64,000 nucleotides of DNA from DATLLJ01 sp965229885. GTDB taxonomy: Bacteria; Acidobacteriota; Vicinamibacteria; Vicinamibacterales; CAVVIG01. Within the stretch, counting starts at the first letter, position 1, and each line of letters begins with the position of its first letter. Shown here one piece after another: positions 1 to 8,211 of this stretch. The stretch covers positions 248,001 to 312,000 of the forward strand of contig CBDDJX010000001.1 of NCBI GenBank assembly GCA_965229885.1. Reading direction: 5' to 3'. A model generated the notes under the pieces. The model was not told the origin of the DNA and made no database searches. It saw only the letters and a program-made list of their open reading frames with translations. The translations under genes were made by a program, and so were the position numbers.

Positions 1-3000
1 GGGCGTTTCTGGAACATCGCGACGGTCAAAACTCGTTTGCGAAAACCCGCGGTACCTGAGATCTGCGCGATCCGTGCCGATTCGTGTCGTCCGGATCGGC
101 GCATTCGCCACATCGTCTCCAATCGCGAGCCAGTCCCAGTAGATCTCAAGATTCGTCCGGAGACGCAGCCGGCTCGCATGCGCGAGGCCTGCTCGGACGA
201 CGCTGGTAAGGTCGACTAAGATCGTCTTGTTTTTCCCGGCTGGAAAACCAAGATCCGGGGAGACGACGACCCATCGGCCCCCTTCGTCCAAGGCTTCGAG
301 CGAGAGGCCACGGGGTTGAACCTGCCGGCCTTGCCCTATGGCCATGTTGATGCTGCTGTCGGTCGGATAGATCCAACCGTTGGCGACCAGCCACAAGTGC
401 GTGTCGGACGAAATCTCCCGCCCCAGTTCCACCTCGACGAAGTGATCCTGAGCGACGCCCTGATACGCCCCGCGCTCGAAGGTTGCGAGATAGCGGCCGT
501 CCTGACGTGCAACCAACGCCGTCACGTCGCGACCAGCTTCGTCCCACGCCTGCGCCACGGGGCGCGGAGGCGTGAGCGCGTGGACCGCGAGCGGCGGTGA
601 CCGCCTCGCGAAACGCTCGTCGACGAATACCTCGAGATTCTGGGGATGGTCAACCGCCATCAACGACACGTGATCCACGAAGTGTGTTTCCCAGAGCTCC
701 GCGGTGATTCGCACGTCGTACGACCCGTTTCGCGGCGCCAGCTGATCGGCGCGAATCCTCACCCAGTCTTCGGTCTGCGACACACCCGCGGTGTCATGCG
801 CATTGATGCGAAGCCCGAGCGGCGACCGCCACAGGAAGTCGGTCACGAAGCGCATACCAGCCCCGTCGTACGTGAACACCCAGGGGCAGGAGCCCTTCAA
901 CCGTTGCTCTGCCACAATCACCTGATCCACGCCGGTGTCGAAATCGGCTTGCACGACGCCGTTCGGCCACACGATGCGCGCAACGTCGATTCCAGCGTGC
1001 ATCCCAAGGCCGAAATGCACGGAGGCTCCAGTGATTGGCTGTTTCTGGGTGAGCAGACCAGCTCGGATCTCAATCTCGCCCCCCACGCCGAATGAGTTGA
1101 TGCGTTGATCTCCGGCGGTGGCCTGCGCGCGCGGCCGGAACACTTGCCAGTGATAGCCTTTCGTGCCGTGCCCGATCGAACGGACCACTTGCCCGTTCGA
1201 CAGCCCGACTAGGTCGAGCTGACCATCGTTGTTGAGATCGACGACGCTGAAGATCTCCATCTCGAGCGGCGCCTCCAAGCGCTGGAAGGCGTCTTGTCCT
1301 CCCGAAAGCCAGAGTCGCGAGCGGCCGACGCTCGAGACCGCGAGATCGGGTGCTGCGTTGTTGTCGAGATCGTCGAGAAACAGACGTGATGATCCAGGCG
1401 CCATTTGGTCGGGCCGATCGGACCAGACTGCCAGCTGCTGCAGCTCCCAGCCGTCAGGGCCCCTCGAGGCTCGACTGATCGTCCCGCTCGCGTCCAGGGT
1501 TGCCACGTCGAGCACGCCATCGCCGTTGATGTCTCCCAACGCAAGGGCGACGAGGTGATTCAGGCCGGCCGGCCCGCTCATTGCCTCGAATTGAGAGCCC
1601 TGTCGATTCTCGAACAGATGGAGATTGCCTTGCGCGTCGAGCAGCGCGGCATCCGGATCGCCGTCTCCGTCCAAATCGCCCCACGCGAATGCCCGGAGGT
1701 CCACGATGTCTACGAAAAGCCGCAAGACCCGCCAGCCGCCGTCACCGTTGTTTCTCAAGACCAGCGGCGCAGCGTCGTTCACGCCGACGACGAGATCGAG
1801 GTCGCCATCCATGTCCAGATCGGCGGCCCACGCGCCGAAACAGTCGATGTTCATCGCCTCGCCGTTTAACGCCTCCGGTGTCAAGTCACGGAAGGTTCCA
1901 TCGCCTGCGTGGGCCAGAAGTCTGAGGCCGCCGCGACCCGCCAGCACAAGACCCATTGTGAAATCACGTTTCCAATCGATCGCGAGGACGCCATGTGCTG
2001 ACGGGGGCGCATTGGAGGAGCCGCCAGGGAACGGCAAGACCACGCCTGAGGAGTCGCTTGACCGTATCTCGTGGCCGTCGGCAGCAATGATGACTGGCCC
2101 GTCCGTACCGTTCGGTGAGAACGCAAGCACTGCGCTCCAATGCGGCAAGGGATCGGTCCCGACACGCTCGCGAGCGAACGTGAGGCCGTCATCCGGAGCT
2201 GACGGCGTGGAGCTTGGCGTAGGCAGTGTCAGGAAGCGCTTGAAAGGCTCCGCCATCAATTCGGAGGGTGTTCGGATCGCCGCGAGATCTTCGCGGAAAG
2301 CCGGAACCGGTAGTAGGACGTTGCGCAGGACGGCGGTCGTCCGCGCCGCTTCCGGGAAGTCGCCGCTCGCGGCCACGCGTTGAAGCGTGCGGTACTGCTC
2401 CACTGCCACGGATGGCCAGTTGCGTGCGAGTGGGCCTAGTCCGGCCACCGAATCCTGAAGCAACCCGCCGTCGGCGCGTTTGGCGGCGAGGCGCACTCGC
2501 TCCAGGAGCGCCGCGAAATTGTCTGGTTGCAGCACGATGACTTGGTCCAGCAGGCGTTGCGCCTCGGCGTCGGCACCTGGACCGCCGGCCGACTCGATCT
2601 CCTGCGCGAGCGCGTAGCGGGCGCGCAATCCACGCGGAACGAGGTCGACAGCGCGCCGAAAACGCGCGATGGCCGCATCGGGACGGCCGCGGGCCGTCTC
2701 CATCTGCCCCTGTAGAAAGGCCACTTCGCCGCTGCTCGGCGCGAGCGCCGACGCCCGATCGAGCGCCAGCGACGCTTCATCGAATTCACCGAGCCGGAGG
2801 TGCGCCAGACCGAGATTGGCCCATGCCGCCGGCTCGCCTGGAACGAGTTCTGTGGACCGCTTAAAAGCCGACTTCGCATCGTCGAGGAGACCCACCTGGA
2901 GCGAGGCGAGACCGCGATAGAACTGTCGCGTCATGTCCTCGTAGATTGGTGAATCCTGCGACGGCAAGCGATCCTTTCGGAGACTCAGGACGTAGCCGCC

Positions 3001-3060
3001 GACCGCCAGCGCCACGAGCCCCGACCCGAGGAGAGCCGCGAGCACGACGCGGTTCTTCAC
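1..3060 (-). CDS. TPR / FG-GAP / ASPIC-UnbV exported protein, C-terminus cut by window edge
   Basis: The minus-strand frame is open from a GTG at 3060 to base 1, at least 1020 residues, and its stop lies outside the window. An in-frame TGA lies a few codons upstream of the GTG and no other start intervenes. Residues about 4-26 form an uncleaved-looking membrane anchor. TPR-like helices follow (about 45-240, e.g. AAWANLGLAHLRLGEFDEA). Then come FG-GAP/VCBS repeats with calcium-loop signatures (DLDMDGDLDLVVG, DLDGDGDPD, DINGDGVLD, DLNNDGQLD) and an ASPIC/UnbV-like stretch (INSFGVGGEIEIRAG, WPNGVVQ). The C-terminal part is beta-rich and unassigned. Proteins of this architecture are common and multicopy in Acidobacteria and are presumed periplasmic or surface-exposed; their substrates are unknown. 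Product assignment by domain is firm, function is not. Confidence 0.85.
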   Translation of the reverse strand, partial: MKNRVVLAALLGSGLVALAVGGYVLSLRKDRLPSQDSPIYEDMTRQFYRGLASLQVGLLDDAKSAFKRSTELVPGEPAAWANLGLAHLRLGEFDEASLALDRASALAPSSGEVAFLQGQMETARGRPDAAIARFRRAVDLVPRGLRARYALAQEIESAGGPGADAEAQRLLDQVIVLQPDNFAALLERVRLAAKRADGGLLQDSVAGLGPLARNWPSVAVEQYRTLQRVAASGDFPEAARTTAVLRNVLLPVPAFREDLAAIRTPSELMAEPFKRFLTLPTPSSTPSAPDDGLTFARERVGTDPLPHWSAVLAFSPNGTDGPVIIAADGHEIRSSDSSGVVLPFPGGSSNAPPSAHGVLAIDWKRDFTMGLVLAGRGGLRLLAHAGDGTFRDLTPEALNGEAMNIDCFGAWAADLDMDGDLDLVVGVNDAAPLVLRNNGDGGWRVLRLFVDIVDLRAFAWGDLDGDGDPDAALLDAQGNLHLFENRQGSQFEAMSGPAGLNHLVALALGDINGDGVLDVATLDASGTISRASRGPDGWELQQLAVWSDRPDQMAPGSSRLFLDDLDNNAAPDLAVSSVGRSRLWLSGGQDAFQRLEAPLEMEIFSVVDLNNDGQLDLVGLSNGQVVRSIGHGTKGYHWQVFRPRAQATAGDQRINSFGVGGEIEIRAGLLTQKQPITGASVHFGLGMHAGIDVARIVWPNGVVQADFDTGVDQVIVAEQRLKGSCPWVFTYDGAGMRFVTDFLWRSPLGLRINAHDTAGVSQTEDWVRIRADQLAPRNGSYDVRITAELWETHFVDHVSLMAVDHPQNLEVFVDERFARRSPPLAVHALTPPRPVAQAWDEAGRDVTALVARQDGRYLATFERGAYQGVAQDHFVEVELGREISSDTHLWLVANGWIYPTDSSINMAIGQGRQVQPRGLSLEALDEGGRWVVVSPDLGFPAGKNKTILVDLTSVVRAGLAHASRLRLRTNLEIYWDWLAIGDDVANAPIRTTRIGTDRADLRYRGFSQTSFDRRDVPETP

Positions 3061-3203
3061 GCGCCCTGACCCGACGGCGCGATCTCAATCCCTTCGACAC
3101 AGTCGACCCTACGCGGCTGAGATGTCATCACGCAATTCACTGGTCCTACTAGTATCCATCAAGAGCTTCCTCGACGTCTGCGAGCAACCCCCCGTATCGC
3201 GCC

Positions 3204-4559
3204 ATGGTAAGTGTGACCGAAGGAAAGATCGTCGCGCCCTATAAGGGTGTTACCCAAGCGGGTGTGCCACAGGAGGGCACCCGCGTGGGACCACAGGCGA
3301 GGCCGGAGTATTTGGCGCCGATGCGGGACCGGTACGTGGGGGCCTCGCGGACGGAGAAGGGGCGCGTGCTCACAGAGGCGGTGACGGTGACGGGCTACCA
3401 TCGGAAGGCGATCATTCGGGCCTGGCGGCGGCCAGCCGTGCGGCCCCCGCGGGGCCCGCGTCGGGGCCGACCCACGCGCTATGACGCCGCGGGGGTGCGG
3501 GCACTCCGGGCGGTCTGGGTCGCGGCGCGGGCGATCCGTGGGCCCGCCGCCTGAAGGCCCTGCTGCCGACGTGGCTGCCGTGGGCCCGCCGCCGCCTCGC
3601 GGTGTCGCCCGCCACCGAAGCGAAGGTGCGCACCATCAGCCCGCGCCAGATCGATCGCCTGCTGGCGCCCGACCAGCGCACGATCCGCCGACGGCTGTAT
3701 GGGCGCACCAAACCCGGCCCGCTGTTGAAGCACCACATTCCGGGCAAGACCGATCACTGGGACGTCACCGAGCCCGGCTTCACCGAGGTGGACCTGGTGA
3801 GTCACTCGGGCGACCGCGCCGATGGGGACTTCCTCCATACGCTGAATCTCACCGACATTCAGACCACCTGGGTCGAACACGGCGCCGTCATGGGGAAAAG
3901 TCAGGTCCGGGTCCAGGAACGGCTCGACCACTTGCGCGCGGCCTTGCCCTTCGCGCTCCGGGGGATCGACTCCGACAACGGCTCGGAGTTCATCAACGCG
4001 CATCTGCACCGGTACTGCCGGGCGCAGCAGATTCAATTCACGCGGGGGCGGCCGTACAAGGAAGAACGACAACGCGCATATCGAACAAAAGAACTGGACC
4101 CACGTCCGGAAGCTGATGGGCTATGTGCGGTATGACTCGGCGGGGGGCCTCGCAGCGATGAACGATGTGTAGGCCGACCTGCGGCTGTTGCAGAATCTCT
4201 TTCTGCCGTCGGTGCAACTCCAGCGCAAAGAACGCATCGGCGCCCGCCGGCGCCGGTACTACGACGCGCCGCAGACCCCGTTGGAGCGCGTCCAGGCCTG
4301 CCCGCAGGCCCACGCCGCGAAGGTGGTGGCGCTCGTGCGCCAGCGGGACCGGCTCGATCCGTTCGCGCTCGCGGCGCGCATTGACCGCAAGCTCGCGCGG
4401 GTCTATGCCCTCGCGAATCATCGGCGCGGGCTGGTGCCCTCGACGGCGGGGGCCGCGGAGACACACGCAAAGACCGCGTGGGTCTCCGCGGCCCTGTCGC
4501 TCAAAGACCTCTCCCCGTCGGTAACACCAAATATGGCGCGACGACGCGCCGCCCGGTAA
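3204..4559 (+). pseudogene. Transposase with integrase-core (DDE) domain, multiply frameshifted
   Basis: Three consecutive segments in different frames form one transposase. Segment 1 (from 3204) has the N-terminal helix-turn-helix-like part (TEAVTVTGYHRKAIIRAWRR) and loses frame near 3537. Segment 2 (about 3540-4066) has ALLPTWLPWARRR, QIDRLLAPDQRTIRRRL and two catalytic aspartates, in TEVDLVSH and IDSDNGSEF. An extra base near 4066 shifts it. Segment 3 resumes with NAHIEQKNWTHV, which holds the catalytic Glu, is stopped by an in-frame TAG at about 4170, and continues DLRLLQNLFLPSVQLQ to the end. With two frameshifts and a nonsense codon it cannot make an intact enzyme. The N-terminal 20 or so residues overlap the left terminal repeat, so the original start is uncertain. 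Confidence 0.85.
3208..3254 (+). repeat. Left terminal inverted repeat of the IS
   Basis: The outer motif TAAGTGTGACCG starts at 3208 and the inner motif GGTGTTACC lies at 3246-3254. The spacing between the two motifs is nearly the same as at the right end, which suggests paired transposase-binding sites. Confidence 0.7.
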
Positions 4560-4565
4560 CACTTA
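4519..4565 (-). repeat. Right terminal inverted repeat of the IS
   Basis: Read on the minus strand from 4565 it runs TAAGTGTTACCG, then CGTCGCGCC, then GGTGTTACC (4528-4520). It mirrors the left end with a few mismatches. Its first three bases are the TAA stop of tyrS. Confidence 0.7.
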
Positions 4566-5852
4566 CTTATGGCTCGACACGGTCAGCCGTACGACGTGAT
4601 TCTGCTTCTGCCCCTTCCGCAACACGAACAACCGCCCGTCGATCGCGTCATATCGCGTGATTCGTGCCTGAGGATCTGCGACGCGACGATTGTTCACGTA
4701 CACCCCGCCCGATTCCACGAGCCGCCTGGCCTCGGCTTTGGACGGGACGAGCTGAACGCGCGCCACGAGATCGACGATGCCGATTCCGTCTGCATCGAAC
4801 GCTTCACCGGGGATGTCTGTTGACGGCACATCCTCGAATACCGCCAGCACATCGTCTGCGCTGAGCCTCGAGATGTCCTCGCTGAAGAGCACCGTCGCGG
4901 CCTGTTCCGCGCGTGTCATCTGATCGCGGCCATGCACGAGCGAGGTGACGTCGCGCGCGAGTACGCGCTGCGCCTCGCGCCGTTCCGGGCTCGTCGCGGT
5001 CGCCGCGTCCAGGGCGTCGATCGTCGGTCGATCCAGAAACGTAAGGTATTTCAGGTACCTCACCGCGTCTCGATCGTCGGTGTTCAGCCAGAACTGATAG
5101 AACTTGAACGGCGACGTGCGCGCGGGATCCAGCCAGATCGTGCCCGCTTCGGTCTTGCCGAACTTCACGCCCGACGAGGTCATCACGAGCGGCACGACGA
5201 GGCCGTGCGCCTTCTTCGCGCGCAGTTTCCGGATCAGGTCGACGCCTGCGGTGATGTTGCCCCACTGGTCGCTGCCACCCATCTGCAGCATGCAGCCGTA
5301 CCGATCGAAGACCTGGAGGAAGTCGTAGGCCTGTAGAAGCAGGTAGCTGAATTCGGTGAACGAAATACCTTCTTCGCTTTCCAGTCGCCGGCGGACCGAT
5401 TCTTTCTGGAGCATGTAGTTGACGGTGAAGTGCTTTCCGGCATCGCGGAGGAAGGACAGCAAGTCGATGGTGCCCAGCCATTGGGCGTTGTCCACGATGC
5501 GCGCCGCGTTCCCCGCGCGATCGAAGTCGAGGAACCGTGCGAGCTGCCGCCGCATCCCGTCGACGTTCGCCTCGATCTGCTCGGGAGACAGTAGGACGCG
5601 CTCCTGCGATTTCCCGCTCGGATCGCCAATCATCCCGGTACCGCCGCCGACAATGGCGATCGGTGAATGGCCGGAACGCTGGAGCCGGGCAAGCAACATG
5701 ATCTGAAGCAGCGAGCCGACATGAAGACTGGAAGAAGTGGGATCGAAGCCGATGTACGCAGTCACCCTTTCCCTGGTGAGCACGTCGGCAAGCCCCTCGG
5801 TGGTGTCGTACACCAGGCCACGCCACTCGAGTTCCGACAACAAATTGTCCAT
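4563..5852 (-). CDS. tyrS: Tyrosyl-tRNA synthetase
   Basis: A 429-residue class I aminoacyl-tRNA synthetase that charges tRNA-Tyr with tyrosine in the cytoplasm. The HIGH-type motif is HVGS at residues 44-47 and the KMSKS-type loop is KFGKT at 230-234. The tyrosine site shows as QAYDFLQ and GGSDQWGNI. A C-terminal S4-like RNA-binding domain begins near residue 365 (SKAEARRLVESGGVYVNNRR). Length is normal for bacterial TyrS. The last residues (after VRL) and the TAA stop run into the terminal repeat of the adjacent IS, so the native tail may have been replaced. A TATAGT -10-like hexamer lies 11 nt before the ATG (5869-5864, minus strand), implying a very short leader. It is divergent from the metallophosphoesterase gene. 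Confidence 0.97.
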   Translation of the reverse strand: MDNLLSELEWRGLVYDTTEGLADVLTRERVTAYIGFDPTSSSLHVGSLLQIMLLARLQRSGHSPIAIVGGGTGMIGDPSGKSQERVLLSPEQIEANVDGMRRQLARFLDFDRAGNAARIVDNAQWLGTIDLLSFLRDAGKHFTVNYMLQKESVRRRLESEEGISFTEFSYLLLQAYDFLQVFDRYGCMLQMGGSDQWGNITAGVDLIRKLRAKKAHGLVVPLVMTSSGVKFGKTEAGTIWLDPARTSPFKFYQFWLNTDDRDAVRYLKYLTFLDRPTIDALDAATATSPERREAQRVLARDVTSLVHGRDQMTRAEQAATVLFSEDISRLSADDVLAVFEDVPSTDIPGEAFDADGIGIVDLVARVQLVPSKAEARRLVESGGVYVNNRRVADPQARITRYDAIDGRLFVLRKGQKQNHVVRLTVSSHK

Positions 5853-5903
5853 GGTGAACTGCTACTATAACTCGGTGCCCACTCTTCGAGCGGACCACGA
5901 GGC

Positions 5904-6728
5904 ATGACACTCGTCACGCGCCGCACGGTGCTCAAAGGGCTCGTGGCAGCCGGCGTCGGCGCGGCCACGGGAACGAGCGCATACGGATTTCTCTACGGGC
6001 GCCATCAGCCTGGAGTGACGCGGGAGACGATCGGAGTATCGGGCCTTCCCGCCGGACTTGGCGGGCTGCGGATCGGTCTACTGACGGATATCCATCGCAG
6101 CCGGTGGGTGTCCCACAGCGACGTCAGCAACGCCGTGACGATGTTGATGGCCGAACGGCCGGATCTGATTGTCCTCGGGGGCGACTATGTCACTCGGGCA
6201 GACCGGCAGTATATGGGCCCGTCCGCCGATGCGTTGGCGCCCCTGTCGGCGCCGAACGGTGTCTTCGCCGTCCTCGGCAATCATGATGACGACCACGACA
6301 TGCCAGCCGCACTCGCCAGAAACGGTGTCCAGGTCCTCAGGGACGCCCGTACGCATCTGACGATCAATGGCGGGGGCATCGACCTGGCAGGGATCCGGTA
6401 TTGGACGAGACGGCCGGACGCCATCGCGACGGTGGTGCGCGGCGCCACTGGCCCCGTCGTCCTGCTGGCGCACGATCCTCGCCGTCTGACCGAAGCGGCC
6501 GCGCTCAACATTCCTCTGGTGCTGTCCGGCCACACACACGGCGGTCAGGCCGTGCTGCCCGGGCTTGGCGCCATCGCGGCGCTGAAGTTTCCGGTCGTGG
6601 CTGGTATCGGCCGGCTGCAGCGGACCGCGATCTTCGTGAGTCGCGGCATCGGTACGGTTTACGTGCCGGTCCGGATCAATTGCCCACCGGAAGTCGCGGT
6701 ACTGACACTGCGCCCTGATGCCCGTTGA
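5904..6728 (+). CDS. Tat-exported metallophosphoesterase (YaeI-like)
   Basis: 274 residues. The N-terminus has a twin-arginine motif (RRTVLKG, residues 6-12) and a hydrophobic alanine-rich segment, so folded export is likely. The calcineurin-like core is complete: TDIH (61-64), GGDY (92-95), GNHDD (125-129), AHDP (189-192) and GHTHGG (209-214). These residues bind two metal ions. YaeI-type homologues hydrolyse phosphodiesters and some act on lipid A precursors, but the substrate here cannot be read from sequence. It is divergently transcribed from tyrS across 51 bp and converges on purN with a 2-bp gap. Confidence 0.9.
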   Translation: MTLVTRRTVLKGLVAAGVGAATGTSAYGFLYGRHQPGVTRETIGVSGLPAGLGGLRIGLLTDIHRSRWVSHSDVSNAVTMLMAERPDLIVLGGDYVTRADRQYMGPSADALAPLSAPNGVFAVLGNHDDDHDMPAALARNGVQVLRDARTHLTINGGGIDLAGIRYWTRRPDAIATVVRGATGPVVLLAHDPRRLTEAAALNIPLVLSGHTHGGQAVLPGLGAIAALKFPVVAGIGRLQRTAIFVSRGIGTVYVPVRINCPPEVAVLTLRPDAR

Positions 6729-6730
6729 AA

Positions 6731-7360
6731 TTACCTTGCCGCGCCTCTGACAAATCGGCGGCCCTGCACAGACCAGTCACCGTCGAGGAGTATTTGAATC
6801 GCCTCAGGGTAGATTCGATGTTCCTCGACGAGAATCCGCGCTGACAGGCCTTCCACGGTATCGCCCTCCCGCACCGGAACGGCGGACTGCAAGATGATCG
6901 GCCCGCCGTCCAACGTTGAAGTGACCAGGTGTACCGTCGCGCCACTGAACCGGACGCCGTAGTCAAGTGCCTGACGCTGTGCAGCCAGACCTGGAAACGC
7001 CGGTAGGAGCGACGGGTGAATGTTCAGCATGCGATTGGGGAACGCCGTGAGCAGCGGCGGCCCGACGAGTCGCATGAAGCCTGCAAGACAGACGATATTC
7101 ACCTCGCGCGCTTCGAGCGCGACGGCCATGGCGCGATCGTAAGCGTCACGATCCGGGTAATCGCGTGGGCTGAGACACGTCGTCTCGATCCCCGCCTCGC
7201 TCGCCCTTTTCAATCCAGCGGCATCATCGCGATTCGACATGACGACCGCGATCTGTGCATCGAGGCGACCCTGGCCGATCGCGTCGATGATCGACTGAAG
7301 GTTGGATCCCCGTCCTGAAATGAGCACGCCGAGGCGCCGTGAAAATGGGACGGGAGTCAT
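6731..7360 (-). CDS. purN: Phosphoribosylglycinamide formyltransferase (GART)
   Basis: 209 residues from the ATG at 7360. The enzyme transfers a formyl group from 10-formyl-THF to GAR, the third step of purine synthesis. Visible signatures are GVLISGRGSN near the N-terminus, MLNIHPSLLPAFPG with the catalytic Asn and His, and HLVTSTLDGGPII with the catalytic Asp. An upstream in-frame start at 7426 would add 22 unrelated residues, so I prefer 7360. The first codons (MTPVPFS) are encoded by a REP sequence, see the repeat at 7342. It lies where the last gene of the pur operon would be expected but is now separated from purM by the inverted RAYT insertion. Whether it has its own promoter is unclear. 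Confidence 0.95.
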   Translation of the reverse strand: MTPVPFSRRLGVLISGRGSNLQSIIDAIGQGRLDAQIAVVMSNRDDAAGLKRASEAGIETTCLSPRDYPDRDAYDRAMAVALEAREVNIVCLAGFMRLVGPPLLTAFPNRMLNIHPSLLPAFPGLAAQRQALDYGVRFSGATVHLVTSTLDGGPIILQSAVPVREGDTVEGLSARILVEEHRIYPEAIQILLDGDWSVQGRRFVRGAAR

Positions 7361-7363
7361 TTC
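7342..7363 (+). repeat. REP sequence, left flank of RAYT gene
   Basis: Contains GGGACGGGAGTCATTT. The same core occurs inverted at 8177-8194 and as a perfect stem-loop at 17861-17919. The reverse complement supplies the ATG and the first codons of purN. Confidence 0.7.
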
Positions 7364-7410
7364 TGGTGGCACTCCACTTGCGGCTGTCTGTGGACGCTCA
7401 CGAGGTTCAA

Positions 7411-8165
7411 ATGCCCAGACGTCCACGCGGGCCGGCGACCGATTCGGTCTATCACGTTCTCAATCGAGCGGTTAGGGCCCGTCTGGGAATAAGTGCGGCA
7501 GCTATGGGTGCCGAGGCGCCCGCCGGGTTAGGCGTGAGGAGCGCGCATACCGAGTGTATGTAAGCGACGAGCAACGCAGCCCCGCGGGATGCATCGGCGG
7601 CCAGAGTGGCGCAGTTATTCCCGGACGGGCCCTTAGGCGCGCTTTGCTGTTCGAAACGCCAGCCGACTACGCTGTGTTCAAACGGGTACTGTTGCAAGCC
7701 GTGCAACGAGTCCCGCTTCGTGTCCTGGCATATTGCGCCATGCCCAACCACTGGCATCTGCTTGTCTGGCCCGCTGCTGCCGGCGATCTTTCCACGTTCA
7801 TGCACTGGCTCACATGCACTCATGCCCAACGATGGCATGCCGTCCGAGGCACATCCGGTACGGGTCCTGTGTACCAGGGGCGATACAAAGCGATCCCTGT
7901 CGAAACTGACCCGCACGTCCTTCGCGTTTGTCGATATGTTGAGCGGAATCCACTTCGCGCGAGCCTGGTGGCACGTGCCGAAGACTGGCGCTGGTCCAGT
8001 CTTTGGCGACGTCGCAATTTCTGCACTGACAACTTCCTTCACGATTGGCCCTTAGTCCGACGCGGTGCACCATTTGGGAGCGACGAATGGCGAGCAAATT
8101 CTGCACGGCTCCTGGGAATCAATCCGGAATTCCGCGGACCGGGGCGCCCGGCGAACGTTGGGTAA
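7411..8165 (+). pseudogene. REP-associated tyrosine transposase (RAYT, Y1_Tnp) interrupted by a MITE
   Basis: The N-terminus MPRRPRGPATDSVYHVLNRAV (from 7411) is followed by 161 bp of inserted DNA, after which the frame resumes RRALLFETPADYAVFKRVL. Removing the insert plus one TTA duplication restores one continuous frame. The HUH-type metal motif appears as AMPNHWHLLVWP, and the nucleophile region is VYQGRYKAIPVETDPHVLRVCRYVERNPLRA. RAYTs are single-strand transposases that mobilise REP hairpins. REP copies flank this gene at 7342-7363 and 8174-8197, as expected. The downstream part can be read alone from 7554 but lacks the first segment, so the product is probably inactive. Confidence 0.85.
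7475..7632. mobile_element. 158-bp MITE-like element inside the RAYT gene
   Basis: The terminal inverted repeats are 23 nt (7475-7497 and 7610-7632), agree at 21 of 23 positions and begin GGGCCCGTC(T/C)GGGAATAA. Each end is flanked by TTA (7472-7474 and 7633-7635), a 3-bp target duplication. The interior has no transposase frame. A 3-bp T-N-A duplication occurs in some IS5-group elements, so a non-autonomous derivative of such an element is possible; that assignment is inference. Confidence 0.75.
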
Positions 8166-8173
8166 ACTCGTTC

Positions 8174-8197
8174 TCGAAAATGACTCCCGTCCTCTTT
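8174..8197 (-). repeat. REP sequence, right flank of RAYT gene
   Basis: Contains AAAATGACTCCCGTCC, the inverse of the copy at 7342. It sits between the RAYT stop and the purM stop. Confidence 0.7.
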
Positions 8198-8211
8198 TCC
8201 ATCCTTTTCCA

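Larger units (their letters stand above)
3208..4565 (+). mobile_element. Decayed insertion sequence, about 1358 bp, with long terminal inverted repeats
   Basis: Both ends carry matching inverted repeats of about 47 bp. Reading inward, each end begins TAAGTG(T)(G/T)ACCG, has TCGTCGCGCC in the middle and finishes with GGTGTTACC. Between them lies one DDE transposase reading frame broken by several mutations. The right tip overlaps the tyrS stop codon. I see no convincing target-site duplication. I do not assign a named IS family, although the transposase resembles orphan 'ISNCY-like' integrase-core proteins of soil bacteria. Confidence 0.8.
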
